The notes under the pieces: generated by a model
Seen by the model: the letters and a program-made list of their open reading frames with translations, nothing else
Told to the model about the DNA's origin: nothing
The model's database searches: none
Translations under genes and position numbers: made by a program
Assembly: GCF_021173675.1 (NCBI RefSeq)
Contig: NZ_JAIHON010000002.1
Location: forward strand, 558,001-622,000
From: Streptomyces lincolnensis
Lineage (GTDB): Bacteria > Actinomycetota > Actinomycetes > Streptomycetales > Streptomycetaceae
Length of the DNA stretch: 64,000 nt
Direction of reading: 5' to 3'
Part shown: piece after piece, positions 47,701 to 55,353 of the stretch
Layout: every line of letters begins with the position of its first letter
How positions within the stretch are numbered: the first letter of the stretch is position 1

Positions 47701-48100
47701 GCAGGACGAGAACTGGTGGCCCACGATCGCGGACTCGCGTACGCGGGCACAGCTGATGTTCCTCGGGTGGTGGCCCGACCACCCGTCGCCCTCCACGTAC
47801 TTCACGCCCATGCTCACCTGCGACGGATTCCTGCCCGCCGACGGCGACAACAGCGCGAACATCTCCGGGTACTGCTCCCCCACCTTCGACCGTCTCGTCG
47901 CCTCCGCCCAGAGCGCCGAGGCCTCCGACCCGGCACGGGCAGGCCGGCTGTGGGAGCAGGTCGACCGCATGACCATCGACGAGGCCGTCTGGATCCCCGT
48001 CGCCAACATCAAACAGGTCTCCTTCACCTCGACCCGCCTCGGCAACTACCAGACCACCCTCGGCTTCGGCCCCCTCGTCTCCCAGATGTGGGTCCGCTGA
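44738..48100 (+). CDS. SARP/BTAD-transmembrane-propeller-SBP_5 fusion regulator
   Basis: A 1120-residue fusion. Residues about 8-85 form an OmpR-like winged helix of the SARP type (FGLLGPLRVL, LPLGGPRQRAVLALLLIEA, YVFHLRRILEP), and about 92-250 a BTAD helical domain. One hydrophobic helix spans 279-298. Residues about 322-598 contain seven 40-residue repeats with VWVANSGDGTVSRID-like cores, a complete YVTN-type beta-propeller. Residues about 604-1115 are a full family-5 solute-binding domain (LIPDLATELP, YTFTIRKGIRYSDG, RPVPSTGPYRIAEF, VRQALSYAVDRN). The expected topology is DNA-binding head inside and ligand domain outside. Codon 230 (45425-45427) is TTA, so bldA control is likely. The ligand is probably a peptide or other small solute. 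It ends base-to-base with the convergent exporter gene. Confidence 0.92.
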   Translation: MSATETVTEFGLLGPLRVLRSGSALPLGGPRQRAVLALLLIEANRAVPLDRLVDEVWDGDPPDGAITSVQTYVFHLRRILEPGRARGATAEVLMTQGRGYLLRTDPAATDAGRFEAAVREGRAALDAGRHAEAARILREALGLWRGAVLEDLGDYGFVRREAARLEGVRLSAIEARVETDLASGRHVAVVGELEQLVAAHPLREQLCAQLMLALYRCGRQAEALAYYRRLRDRLADELGLDPDESVQRVHQAVLAHDPTVAAPHRTAVPVTAARRRLRGTVVSFTAIAALCAGLLSGASVPRSVPVSLEANSVGAVHGGGGPAVPVGQSPDGLAWGAGSVWAANSGDDSVSRIDPRTRAVQLIPVGSGPVAVAVDGDDVWVANSGDGTVSRINASVDRVVDTVPVGNLPSAVATGPGGVWVALSGDHAVRRIDPDSGRVGRPVPVGRAPTGIGVGADTVWVANSLDGTVTPVDAASGQARGPIPVGTGPRSVSVTEDAVWVANGLSLTVSRIDTRSGVVTSHEVGDGPRTVAAGADGVWVSNEYDATVVRLDPRTGQPVRTVRTGSSPRGLALAGETVWVGARAFASPGHRGGTLTVLGLGGAIEHGIDPANAYLGETWLALSVVYDHLVGWRQVPGGPELTLIPDLATELPRPSDGGRIYTFTIRKGIRYSDGRAVRASDFRRGVQRALTVGGGNPLLFTRIVGGAACFEHPERCDLSRGITTDDARGTITFHLTEPDSDFLGKLTLFVVPTPPGTPADNVGSRPVPSTGPYRIAEFRKGKRLVLERNPYFRQWSHVAQPVGYPDVIHWRNVPTAEQQIAEVNAGRADLAIHLNSHPRLPDLRRLAVSHPTQLHTDPSFLMIYEALNTRVAPFDDRRVRQALSYAVDRNRLVGLMGGPEIATMTCQALPEGYPGYRPYCPYTRTPRADGRWSGPDIDRARKLIEASGTAGMDVGVWTWELAASRRVASYFVGLLEDLGYRARLHVRPQDENWWPTIADSRTRAQLMFLGWWPDHPSPSTYFTPMLTCDGFLPADGDNSANISGYCSPTFDRLVASAQSAEASDPARAGRLWEQVDRMTIDEAVWIPVANIKQVSFTSTRLGNYQTTLGFGPLVSQMWVR

Positions 48101-48868
48101 TCACTCCCAGCGGAAGAACCTGCCGGCGGCCGCGAGTCCCAGAACCGCCCACACGCTCAGAATTCCCAGGTCCCCCCACGGCATCCCCGCCCCGTGCTGG
48201 AGCACGTCCCGCAGGCCGTCCGACAGGGCCGTGATGGGCAGCAGGCCGAGCACGTCCTGAGCGCCCGGCGGGAACTTGTCCAGGGGGACGATCACGCCGC
48301 CGCCGACGAGGAGCAGGATGAAGACGAGGTTGGCGGCGCCGAGGGTGGCCTCGGCCTTCAGCGTGCCGGCCATCAGCAGGCCGAGGCCGGAGAAGGCGGC
48401 CGTGCCGAGGACCAGGAGGAGCAGGACGGCGAAGGGGTTGCCCTGGGGGGACCAGCCGAGGGAGAAGGCGATCACCGTCAGAAGGATGATCTGGAGGACC
48501 TCCGTGGCCAGCACGGAGATCGTCTTGGCGGTCATCAGGCCCCAGCGGGGGAGCGGCGAGGAGGCGAGGCGCTTGAGGACGCCGTAGCGGCGTTCGAAGC
48601 CCGTGGCGATGGCCTGGCCGGTGAAGGCGGTGGACATGACGGCGAGGGCGAGGATGCCGGGGGCGAGGAAGTCCACGGCCTCGCCCTTGCCCGTGTCCAC
48701 GATGTCCACCGTACTGAACAGCACCAGCAGCAGCGTGGGGATGACGACCGTCAGCAGCAGCTGTTCGCCGTTGCGCAGGAGCATCTTCGTCTCCAGCGCG
48801 GCCTGCGCCGTGATCATGCGGCCCAGGGGCGCCGCGCCCGGGTTCGGCGTGAAGGTACCTACGGTCAC
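48101..48868 (-). CDS. ABC-2 type exporter permease
   Basis: A 255-residue ABC-2 membrane protein with six hydrophobic helices. It includes LLLTVVIPTLLLVLFSTVDI, FLAPGILALAVMSTAFTGQAIATGFERRYGVLKRL (the ABC-2 signature region) and GVIVPLDKFPPGAQDVLGLLPITALSDGLRDVL. The GTG overlaps the stop of the ATPase gene (GTGA). With that ATPase it forms a DrrAB-like two-gene exporter for a drug, lipid or other small molecule; the substrate is unknown. Its stop codon directly abuts that of the convergent SARP fusion. Confidence 0.92.
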   Translation of the reverse strand: MTVGTFTPNPGAAPLGRMITAQAALETKMLLRNGEQLLLTVVIPTLLLVLFSTVDIVDTGKGEAVDFLAPGILALAVMSTAFTGQAIATGFERRYGVLKRLASSPLPRWGLMTAKTISVLATEVLQIILLTVIAFSLGWSPQGNPFAVLLLLVLGTAAFSGLGLLMAGTLKAEATLGAANLVFILLLVGGGVIVPLDKFPPGAQDVLGLLPITALSDGLRDVLQHGAGMPWGDLGILSVWAVLGLAAAGRFFRWE

Positions 48869-49788
48869 GAACGCAGCTCCTTGCCGGTCAGTTCCAAGAA
48901 CACGTCTTCGAGGGTGTGCCGTTCGACCGAGATCCGTTCCGGCATCACGCCGTGCTGGGCGCACCAGGAGGTGACCGTCGCGAGCAGTTGCGGGTCGACC
49001 TTGCCGACGACCCGGTAGGAGCCCGGGGTCAGTTCGGCCGCCGTGCAGTCCGCGGGCAGGGCCTTGAGCAGGGAGCCCACGTCCAGGCCAGGGCGGCCGG
49101 AGAAGCGGAGGGTGTTCTCGGCGCCGCCGCGGCACAGCTCCTCCGGGGAGCCGTGGGCGATGACCCGGCCCGCGTCGATGATCGCCACGTCGTCGGCGAG
49201 CTGCTCGGCCTCGTCCATGTGGTGCGTGGTGAGGATGACGGAGACGCCGTCGGCGCGCAGGTCGCGGACCAGGTCCCAGGTGGCGCGACGGGCCTGCGGG
49301 TCCAGCCCGGCGGTCGGCTCGTCGAGGAACACCAGCTCCGGGCGGCCGACCACGGCCATCGCCAGCGAGAGGCGCTGCTGCTGGCCGCCGGAGAGGCGGC
49401 GGTACGTCGTCCGGCCGCAACCGCCCAGTCCCAGGCGCTCGATGAGCATGTCCACGTCGAGCGGATGCGCGTGCAGTTTCGCGACGTGCCGCAGCATCTC
49501 GTCCGCCCGCGCGCCCGAGTAGACCCCGCCGGACTGGAGCATCACGCCGATCCGGGGCCGCAGTTCGCGGGACTGTCTCACCGGGTCCAGGCCCAGCACC
49601 CGCACCGTGCCGGAGTCGGGCCTGCGGTATCCCTCGCAGGTCTCCACCGTGGTCGTCTTGCCCGCCCCGTTGGGACCGAGTACGGCGGTCACACCCGCTT
49701 CGGCCACCAGGTCGAGGCCGTCCACCGCGGTCTTCGTGCCGTACCGCTTCACCAGGGCCTGGACCTGGACCACGGGCTCACTTCGCAT
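48865..49788 (-). CDS. ABC exporter ATP-binding protein
   Basis: A 307-residue DrrA/CcmA-type ATPase. Walker A is GPNGAGKTT near residue 40, the Q-loop lies in GVMLQSGGVYSG, the signature is LSGGQQQRLSLAMA, Walker B is LVFLDEPTAGLDP and the switch His is in TTHHMDEAE. The C-terminal 80 residues (from about 225) are the extension typical of DrrA proteins and end in TLEDVFLELTGKEL. The ATG has no SD; TAGACT lies 7 bp before it, suggesting a leaderless message. Confidence 0.94.
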   Translation of the reverse strand: MRSEPVVQVQALVKRYGTKTAVDGLDLVAEAGVTAVLGPNGAGKTTTVETCEGYRRPDSGTVRVLGLDPVRQSRELRPRIGVMLQSGGVYSGARADEMLRHVAKLHAHPLDVDMLIERLGLGGCGRTTYRRLSGGQQQRLSLAMAVVGRPELVFLDEPTAGLDPQARRATWDLVRDLRADGVSVILTTHHMDEAEQLADDVAIIDAGRVIAHGSPEELCRGGAENTLRFSGRPGLDVGSLLKALPADCTAAELTPGSYRVVGKVDPQLLATVTSWCAQHGVMPERISVERHTLEDVFLELTGKELRS

Positions 49789-49795
49789 GGGCCCG

Positions 49796-49823
49796 AGTCT
49801 AGGTTCGGGTCCGGCGCCTCAGA
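49796..49823 (-). promoter_or_regulatory. Candidate leaderless promoter of the ABC exporter operon
   Basis: On the minus strand TCTGAG (49818-49823), a 16-bp spacer and TAGACT (49796-49801) form a HrdB-like promoter. The hexamer is 7 bp from the ATG. It overlaps the 3' end of the neighbouring AAC(3)-family gene. Confidence 0.5.
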
Positions 49824-50631
49824 GCGGCGGGTGCGCGATCTCCTCCTCACGGGGCCGGTGCACCGCCAGCCACCGCTCGGCGTACGCCACCGCGTCGGCC
49901 ACCGGGAACAGCCGTACGTCGGCCGCGCCCACCCGGCCCCGTACCACGGGACGGTCCCGCTCGAAGTCCCAGCCCAGCTCGTCGAACCGGTCCGAGCTGA
50001 TCGACACCTCGGTCACCACCTCCCAGCCCGCCGGGCCCGGCCGGCCCACCTTCACCAGCGGCGAGGGGATGCGGTACTCGGCGAGGTGGAAGCTGGTGCA
50101 GGTGTCGTAGCCCGCGCCCAGGAGCAGCACCCGGGCGTCGAGGGCCTCCAGCCGGGCCAGCGGGCTCCGCTCGCCGAGCCGGCAGTCGGTCGCGTGCCCG
50201 TCGACGATCTCCGCCGCGCGCGGGCCCACGGCGGCGAACGAGGTCTGCGGGTGCGCGCTGCGCCGGGCGCCCGGCCAGGTCCTCACGGTCTCCGGGATCA
50301 CGCCGACGCCCCGGGAGGGCGTGACGAGGGGGTCGTAGGCGGGCATCGAGGCCCGGATCGGCTCCCACCACTCCTGGGGCACCGGCGGACTGCTCCACAG
50401 GGCCGGGTCCGAGAGGTCGCCGGTCTGGGTGGGGACCACGAGTGTGCCCTGGTGGCCCAGTGCGTCGAGGATTCCCCGGACGACCGCGACGGATCCTCCG
50501 CAGACCCAGCCGAGCGCGCTGAGGGAGGAGTGGACGAGGAGGGTCTCACCGGGGCGGACGCCGAGCTCGCGCAGTGCGGAGGCGATGGTGTCGCGAGTGA
50601 CAAGTGGGCCGGTCGGAGGGGGTGTGGGCAT
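49819..50631 (-). CDS. AAC(3)-family aminoglycoside N-acetyltransferase-like protein
   Basis: A 270-residue member of the antibiotic N-acetyltransferase (AAC(3)) family, acetyl-CoA-dependent. The conserved start [32 protein letters not shown] is complete, and [21 protein letters not shown] and [19 protein letters not shown] are family hallmarks. It looks catalytically intact. Many streptomycetes carry such genes with unknown substrate, so resistance is only a possibility. The ATG at 50629-50631 is chosen; an in-frame ATG at 50671-50673 would add 14 residues and neither has a good SD. It is divergent from sufR. Confidence 0.9.
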   Translation of the reverse strand: MPTPPPTGPLVTRDTIASALRELGVRPGETLLVHSSLSALGWVCGGSVAVVRGILDALGHQGTLVVPTQTGDLSDPALWSSPPVPQEWWEPIRASMPAYDPLVTPSRGVGVIPETVRTWPGARRSAHPQTSFAAVGPRAAEIVDGHATDCRLGERSPLARLEALDARVLLLGAGYDTCTSFHLAEYRIPSPLVKVGRPGPAGWEVVTEVSISSDRFDELGWDFERDRPVVRGRVGAADVRLFPVADAVAYAERWLAVHRPREEEIAHPPL

Positions 50632-50672
50632 GCTTCCGGAGTGTCCCGGACGTGGCCGGGCGATGCCACCCA

Positions 50673-50686
50673 TTTGATCGATCAAA
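50673..50686. promoter_or_regulatory. TTTGATCGATCAAA palindrome
   Basis: A perfect 14-bp palindrome upstream of the AAC(3)-family gene in the region shared with sufR. It overlaps the possible upstream ATG of that gene. It is AT-rich for its surroundings and a candidate operator. Confidence 0.45.
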
Positions 50687-50706
50687 GATCGTTCTCGCAG
50701 GTCAGA

Positions 50707-50720
50707 TTAGGTAAACCTAA
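50707..50720. promoter_or_regulatory. TTAGGT-AA-ACCTAA inverted repeat
   Basis: Perfect 6-bp arms around a 2-bp centre, flanked by a further GTCA/TGAC pair, lie in the AAC(3)-sufR divergent region, 73 bp before the sufR start. It resembles half-sites of the DtxR/IdeR iron box (TTAGGTTAG) but is shorter than the 19-bp consensus. Confidence 0.5.
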
Positions 50721-50756
50721 GTGACGCAGGGCACCGCCCGGTGGGCGGGACGCGGC

Positions 50757-50786
50757 TTGCCTGGCTCAGAGGAATTACGCAACAAT
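50757..50786 (+). promoter_or_regulatory. Candidate sufR-suf promoter
   Basis: TTGCCT (50757-50762), 18 bp and AACAAT (50781-50786) form a HrdB-like promoter. The -10 is 6 bp from the GTG of sufR, so the message may be leaderless. Confidence 0.5.
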
Positions 50787-50793
50787 GGCGTTG
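50780..50793. promoter_or_regulatory. Candidate SufR operator CAAC-N6-GTTG
   Basis: CAACAATGGCGTTG matches exactly the CAAC-N6-GTTG inverted repeat reported for cyanobacterial SufR. It overlaps the -10 element and the first base of the sufR start codon, an ideal place for autorepression of the suf operon. Confidence 0.6.
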
Positions 50794-51545
50794 TGAAAAA
50801 CGTCGGCGAGGCTCGGGAGACCCCCACGGGGACCCCTCAGGAGGAGCTGGCGACCGGTGAGCGCTCCACGCGCAACCGCGTCGCGCGGTCCATCCTGGAC
50901 CACGGGCCGTCGACCGTGACCGAGCTGGCCGGACGCCTCGGGCTCACCCCCGCGGCCGTACGCCGGCATCTGGACGCACTGGTCGCCGACGACGTCGTGG
51001 AGGCACGCGAGCAGCGGGTCTACGGAGCGCGTGGCCGAGGCCGCCCCGCCAAGGTCTTCGCGCTGACCGACTGCGGCCGGGACGCCTTCGACCAGTCCTA
51101 CGACAAGCTCGCCGCCGACGCCCTGAACTGGATCCGGGACCGGCTCGGCGGGGACGAGGCCGTCGTCGCCTTCGCCCGCGCGAGGATCGCCGAGCAGGCG
51201 GCCGCGTACCGCGAGGCGATCGAGGCCGCCCCGCCGGAGCGGCGCACCGAAGCCCTGGCCAAGGCCCTGAGCGCGGACGGGTACGCTGCTACGGCGCGCA
51301 GCGCCCCCCTCCCGCACACCGGCGAGCAGCTCTGCCAGCACCACTGCCCGGTGGCGCATGTCGCGGAGAAGTTCCCGCAGCTCTGCGAGGCGGAGACCGA
51401 GATCTTCTCCCAGCTGCTCGGCACCCACGTCCAGCGGCTGGCGACCATCGCGCACGGCGACGGCGTCTGCACGACGTTCATCCCAAAGATTTCCACAACC
51501 ACACATCACGCATCCGCAAGCACGGCCGGGAGGAACCCCGCATGA
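50793..51545 (+). CDS. sufR: SufR-type Fe-S cluster-sensing repressor of the suf operon
   Basis: A 250-residue DeoR/ArsR-like winged-helix regulator. The HTH is [43 protein letters not shown], with the wing [16 protein letters not shown]. The C-terminal half carries Cys181, Cys185, Cys198 and Cys226 (CQHHC, QLCEAE, GDGVC), candidate Fe-S ligands as in SufR. It would repress the operon when clusters are sufficient and release it on cluster loss. The GTG is chosen because the promoter -10 and the CAAC-N6-GTTG site end at it. The stop overlaps the sufB ATG. Confidence 0.94.
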   Translation: MKNVGEARETPTGTPQEELATGERSTRNRVARSILDHGPSTVTELAGRLGLTPAAVRRHLDALVADDVVEAREQRVYGARGRGRPAKVFALTDCGRDAFDQSYDKLAADALNWIRDRLGGDEAVVAFARARIAEQAAAYREAIEAAPPERRTEALAKALSADGYAATARSAPLPHTGEQLCQHHCPVAHVAEKFPQLCEAETEIFSQLLGTHVQRLATIAHGDGVCTTFIPKISTTTHHASASTAGRNPA

Positions 51546-52963
51546 CTCTCCCCACGGAGACTGCCCACCCCGAACTCGAGGGTCTGGGTACGTACGAATA
51601 CGGCTGGGCCGACTCCGACGTAGCCGGCGCCTCTGCGAAGCGCGGTCTGAGCGAGGATGTCGTCAAGGACATCTCCGCGAAGAAGTCCGAGCCGGAGTGG
51701 ATGACCAAGCTCCGCCTCAAGGGCCTGCGCCTGTTCGACAAGAAGCCCATGCCGAACTGGGGCTCGGACCTCTCGGGTATCGACTTCGACAACATCAAGT
51801 ACTTCGTACGTTCCACGGAGAAGCAGGCGGAGTCCTGGGAGGACCTGCCCGAGGACATCAAGAACACGTACGACAAGCTCGGCATCCCGGAGGCGGAGAA
51901 GCAGCGCCTCGTCGCCGGTGTCGCGGCCCAGTACGAGTCCGAGGTCGTCTACCACCAGATCCGCGAGGACCTGGAGGAGCAGGGCGTCATCTTCCTCGAC
52001 ACCGACACGGCCCTGAAGGAGCACCCGGAGCTCTTCAAGGAGTACTTCGGGACCGTCATCCCGGTCGGCGACAACAAGTTCGCCTCCCTGAACACCGCCG
52101 TGTGGTCGGGCGGCTCCTTCATCTACGTGCCGCCGGGCGTGCACGTCGAGATCCCGCTCCAGGCCTACTTCCGCATCAACACGGAGAACATGGGCCAGTT
52201 CGAGCGGACCCTGATCATCGTCGACGAGGGTGCCTACGTGCACTACGTCGAGGGTTGTACGGCCCCGATCTACAAGTCGGACTCGCTGCACAGCGCCGTG
52301 GTCGAGATCATCGTCAAGAAGAACGCCCGCTGCCGGTACACGACCATCCAGAACTGGTCGAACAACGTCTACAACCTGGTCACCAAGCGCGCCGTGGCGT
52401 ACGAGGGCGCGACCATGGAGTGGATCGACGGCAACATCGGCTCCAAGGTGACGATGAAGTACCCGGCCGTCTACCTGATGGGCGAGCACGCCAAGGGCGA
52501 GACCCTGTCCATCGCCTTCGCGGGCGAGGGCCAGCACCAGGACGCCGGCTCCAAGATGGTCCACATGGCGCCGAACACCTCCTCCAACATCGTCTCCAAG
52601 TCGGTGGCGCGAGGCGGCGGCCGTACCTCCTACCGCGGTCTCGTCGAGATCGGCGAGGGCGCCCACGGCTCCAAGTCGAACGTGCTGTGCGACGCGCTGC
52701 TGGTCGACACCATCTCCCGCTCCGACACGTACCCCTACGTGGACGTCCGCGAGGACGACGTGTCCATGGGCCACGAGGCGACCGTCTCCAAGGTCTCCGA
52801 GGACCAGCTCTTCTACCTGATGAGCCGTGGTCTGAGCGAGTTCGAGGCGATGGCGATGATCGTGCGCGGCTTCGTCGAGCCGATCGCGAAGGAACTGCCC
52901 ATGGAGTACGCCCTCGAGCTCAACCGGCTGATCGAGCTCCAGATGGAAGGCGCGGTCGGCTAA
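51542..52963 (+). CDS. sufB: Fe-S cluster assembly protein SufB
   Basis: The 473-residue scaffold subunit of SufBCD, on which clusters are built. The N-terminus ([41 protein letters not shown]) and the C-terminal block ([36 protein letters not shown]) are characteristic; the Cys in NVLCDALL is the conserved cluster-assembly Cys. No intein is present, unlike in some actinobacterial SufB. The ATG overlaps the sufR stop (ATGA), with GGGAGGAA upstream. Confidence 0.98.
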   Translation: MTLPTETAHPELEGLGTYEYGWADSDVAGASAKRGLSEDVVKDISAKKSEPEWMTKLRLKGLRLFDKKPMPNWGSDLSGIDFDNIKYFVRSTEKQAESWEDLPEDIKNTYDKLGIPEAEKQRLVAGVAAQYESEVVYHQIREDLEEQGVIFLDTDTALKEHPELFKEYFGTVIPVGDNKFASLNTAVWSGGSFIYVPPGVHVEIPLQAYFRINTENMGQFERTLIIVDEGAYVHYVEGCTAPIYKSDSLHSAVVEIIVKKNARCRYTTIQNWSNNVYNLVTKRAVAYEGATMEWIDGNIGSKVTMKYPAVYLMGEHAKGETLSIAFAGEGQHQDAGSKMVHMAPNTSSNIVSKSVARGGGRTSYRGLVEIGEGAHGSKSNVLCDALLVDTISRSDTYPYVDVREDDVSMGHEATVSKVSEDQLFYLMSRGLSEFEAMAMIVRGFVEPIAKELPMEYALELNRLIELQMEGAVG

Positions 52964-53019
52964 GCGACCGCCCGTCCCCATCAAGCCACTCACGCAAGAA
53001 AGCGAGCAGACCGACAGCC

Positions 53020-54237
53020 ATGGCTGAGGCTCAGAACTCCCCCACCCTCGAATCCGCTCGGGCGGGGGGACCCCTACCGGTGGGCAGCACCACCGCCGGC
53101 CAGATCGCGGTGGCCGCCGAGTCGACCGTCGCCACGCGCATGAGCGCGCCCCCGTCCTTCGACGTGGCGGACTTCCCGGTCCCCCACGGCCGCGAGGAGG
53201 AGTGGCGGTTCACCCCGCTGGAGCGGCTGCGCGGCCTGCACGACGGCACCGCGGTCGCCACCGGCGACGGCCTGAAGGTCGCCATCGACGCCCCCGAGGG
53301 GGTCGTGATCGAGACCGTCGGCCGTGACGACGCCCGGATCGGCCGGGCCGGCACTCCGGTGGACCGCATCGCCGCCCAGGCGTACTCGGCGTTCGAGAAG
53401 GCCGGCGTGGTCACCGTCCCCAAGGAGACGGTGCTCACCGAGCCGATCCGGATCGCCGTGCACGGCGAGGGCGGCACCGCCTTCGCCCACCAGGTCGTCG
53501 AGCTCGGTGCCTTCGCCGAGGCCGTCGTCGTCCTCGACCACACCGGTGACGCCGTACTCGCCGCCAACGTCGACTACGTCCTCGGGGACGGCGCCAAGCT
53601 GACCGTCGTCTCCGTCCAGGACTGGGACGACAAGGCCGTGCACGTGGCCCAGCACAACGCGCTGATCGGCCGGGACGCCACGTTCAAGTCGTTCGTGGTC
53701 ACCTTCGGCGGCGACCTCGTACGTCTCCACCCGCGCGTCGCCTACGCCGGTACCGGCGGCGAGGCCGAGCTCTTCGGCCTGTACTTCACGGACGCCGGCC
53801 AGCACCAGGAGCACCGCCTCCTGGTCGACCACAACACCCCGCACTGCAAGTCGAACGTCGCCTACAAGGGCGCGCTCCAGGGCGAGGGCGCCCACGCGGT
53901 GTGGATCGGCGACGTGCTCATCGAGGCCAAGGCCGAGGGCACGGACACGTACGAGATGAACCGGAACCTCGTCCTGACGGACGGCGCCCGGGTCGACTCC
54001 GTGCCGAACCTGGAGATCGAGACCGGCGAGATCGTCGGCGCGGGGCACGCGAGCGCCACCGGCCGCTTCGACGACGAGCAGCTCTTCTACCTGATGGCCC
54101 GCGGCATCCCCGCCGACGAGGCCCGGCGCCTGGTCGTGCGCGGCTTCTTCGCGGAGCTGGTCCAGCAGATCGGCGTCGACGACATCGAAGAGCGCCTTCT
54201 CGTGAAGATCGACGAGGAGCTGGAGGCCACCGTCTGA
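53020..54237 (+). CDS. sufD: Fe-S cluster assembly protein SufD
   Basis: The 405-residue SufB paralogue that pairs with it in SufBC2D. FPVPHGREEEWRFTPLERLRGL near residue 50 and the C-terminal SNVAYKGALQGEGAHAVWIGDVLIEAKAEGTDTYEMNRNLVLTDGARVDSVPNLEIET block are typical, as is the closing GRFDDEQLFYLMARGIPADEARRLVVRGFF. The N-terminal 40 residues are low-complexity. The ATG at 53020 has only a weak SD. The stop overlaps the Rieske gene (TGATG). Confidence 0.96.
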   Translation: MAEAQNSPTLESARAGGPLPVGSTTAGQIAVAAESTVATRMSAPPSFDVADFPVPHGREEEWRFTPLERLRGLHDGTAVATGDGLKVAIDAPEGVVIETVGRDDARIGRAGTPVDRIAAQAYSAFEKAGVVTVPKETVLTEPIRIAVHGEGGTAFAHQVVELGAFAEAVVVLDHTGDAVLAANVDYVLGDGAKLTVVSVQDWDDKAVHVAQHNALIGRDATFKSFVVTFGGDLVRLHPRVAYAGTGGEAELFGLYFTDAGQHQEHRLLVDHNTPHCKSNVAYKGALQGEGAHAVWIGDVLIEAKAEGTDTYEMNRNLVLTDGARVDSVPNLEIETGEIVGAGHASATGRFDDEQLFYLMARGIPADEARRLVVRGFFAELVQQIGVDDIEERLLVKIDEELEATV

Positions 54238-54554
54238 TGGCCTACGTACGCGCCTGTGGGCTGAGCGAGCTGGAGGAGGACACCCCCAAGCGGGTGGAAC
54301 TCGACGGCACGCCGGTCTCGGTCGTGCAGACCGAGGGGGAGGTGTTCGCCATCCACGACATCTGCTCCCACGCGAACGTCTCGCTCTCCGAGGGCGAGGT
54401 GGAGGACTGCCAGATCGAGTGCTGGCTGCACGGCTCCAGCTTCGACCTCCGCACCGGCAAGCCGTCCGGCCTTCCCGCGACGCGCCCCGTCCCCGTATAC
54501 CCCGTAAAGATCGAAGGGGACGACGTGCTCGTCTCCCTCACCCAGGAGTCCTGA
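54237..54554 (+). CDS. Rieske-type [2Fe-2S] ferredoxin of the suf operon
   Basis: A 105-residue Rieske domain protein. The cluster motif is Cys43-Ser-His45 ... Cys62-Trp-Leu-His65 in ICSHANVSLSEG and ECWLHGSSFD, so two Cys and two His ligands are intact. It resembles the soluble ferredoxin components of ring-hydroxylating dioxygenases. It lies between sufD and sufC with stop-start overlaps; in this setting it may donate electrons for cluster assembly or be a cluster acceptor. That role is inferred from position. Confidence 0.94.
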   Translation: MAYVRACGLSELEEDTPKRVELDGTPVSVVQTEGEVFAIHDICSHANVSLSEGEVEDCQIECWLHGSSFDLRTGKPSGLPATRPVPVYPVKIEGDDVLVSLTQES

Positions 54555-54561
54555 GGCACCC

Positions 54562-55353
54562 ATGGCAACGCTTGAAATCCGAGACCTGCACGTCACCGTC
54601 GAGGCCGACAACGCCACGAAGGAGATCCTCAAGGGCGTCGACCTCACCGTGAAGCAGGGCGAGACGCACGCCATCATGGGCCCGAACGGCTCCGGCAAGT
54701 CGACCCTCGCCTACTCCCTCGCGGGTCACCCGAAGTACACGATCACCGGCGGCACGGTGCTGCTCGACGGCGAGGACGTCCTGGAGATGGAGGTCGACGA
54801 GCGCGCCCGCGCCGGCCTCTTCCTGGCGATGCAGTACCCGGTCGAGGTCCCCGGTGTCTCCGTCTCCAACTTCCTGCGCACCTCCGCCACCGCCATCCGC
54901 GGCGAGGCCCCCAAGCTGCGCACCTGGGTCAAGGAGGTCAAGGAGGCCATGGAGCGCCTCAACATGGACTCCTCCTTCGCCGAGCGCAACGTCAACGAGG
55001 GCTTCTCCGGCGGTGAGAAGAAGCGCCACGAGATCCTCCAGCTGGAGCTGCTCAAGCCGAAGATCGCGATCCTCGACGAGACCGACTCCGGCCTCGACGT
55101 CGACGCGCTGCGGGTCGTCTCCGAGGGCGTCAACCGCGTCCGCGAGACCGGTGAGGTCGGCACCCTGCTGATCACGCACTACACGCGCATCCTGCGCTAC
55201 ATCAAGCCCGACTTCGTCCACGTCTTCTCCGGCGGCCGGATCGTCGAGTCCGGCGGCGCCGAGCTCGCCGACAAGCTGGAGAACGAGGGCTACGAGGCAT
55301 ACACGAAGGGTGGCCCCGTGAGCGGAGCGAACTCAGGAGAGGATGTCGCGTGA
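54562..55353 (+). CDS. sufC: Fe-S cluster assembly ATPase SufC
   Basis: A 263-residue ABC-type ATPase of the SufBCD complex. Walker A is GPNGSGKST near residue 38, the signature is FSGGEKKRHEILQL, Walker B is IAILDETDSGLD and the switch His lies in ITHYTRIL. DETDSGLD is the SufC-specific variant of the D-loop. It starts 7 bp after the Rieske gene, and its stop overlaps the sufS GTG. Confidence 0.98.
   Translation: MATLEIRDLHVTVEADNATKEILKGVDLTVKQGETHAIMGPNGSGKSTLAYSLAGHPKYTITGGTVLLDGEDVLEMEVDERARAGLFLAMQYPVEVPGVSVSNFLRTSATAIRGEAPKLRTWVKEVKEAMERLNMDSSFAERNVNEGFSGGEKKRHEILQLELLKPKIAILDETDSGLDVDALRVVSEGVNRVRETGEVGTLLITHYTRILRYIKPDFVHVFSGGRIVESGGAELADKLENEGYEAYTKGGPVSGANSGEDVA

Noticed and set aside
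50707..50720. Canonical DtxR/IdeR iron box
   Set aside because: Arms match in part, but the 14-bp site is shorter than the 19-bp consensus and lacks the central bases.
51542..52963. Intein in sufB
   Set aside because: The gene has normal length and continuous SufB sequence; no splicing-domain motifs are present.
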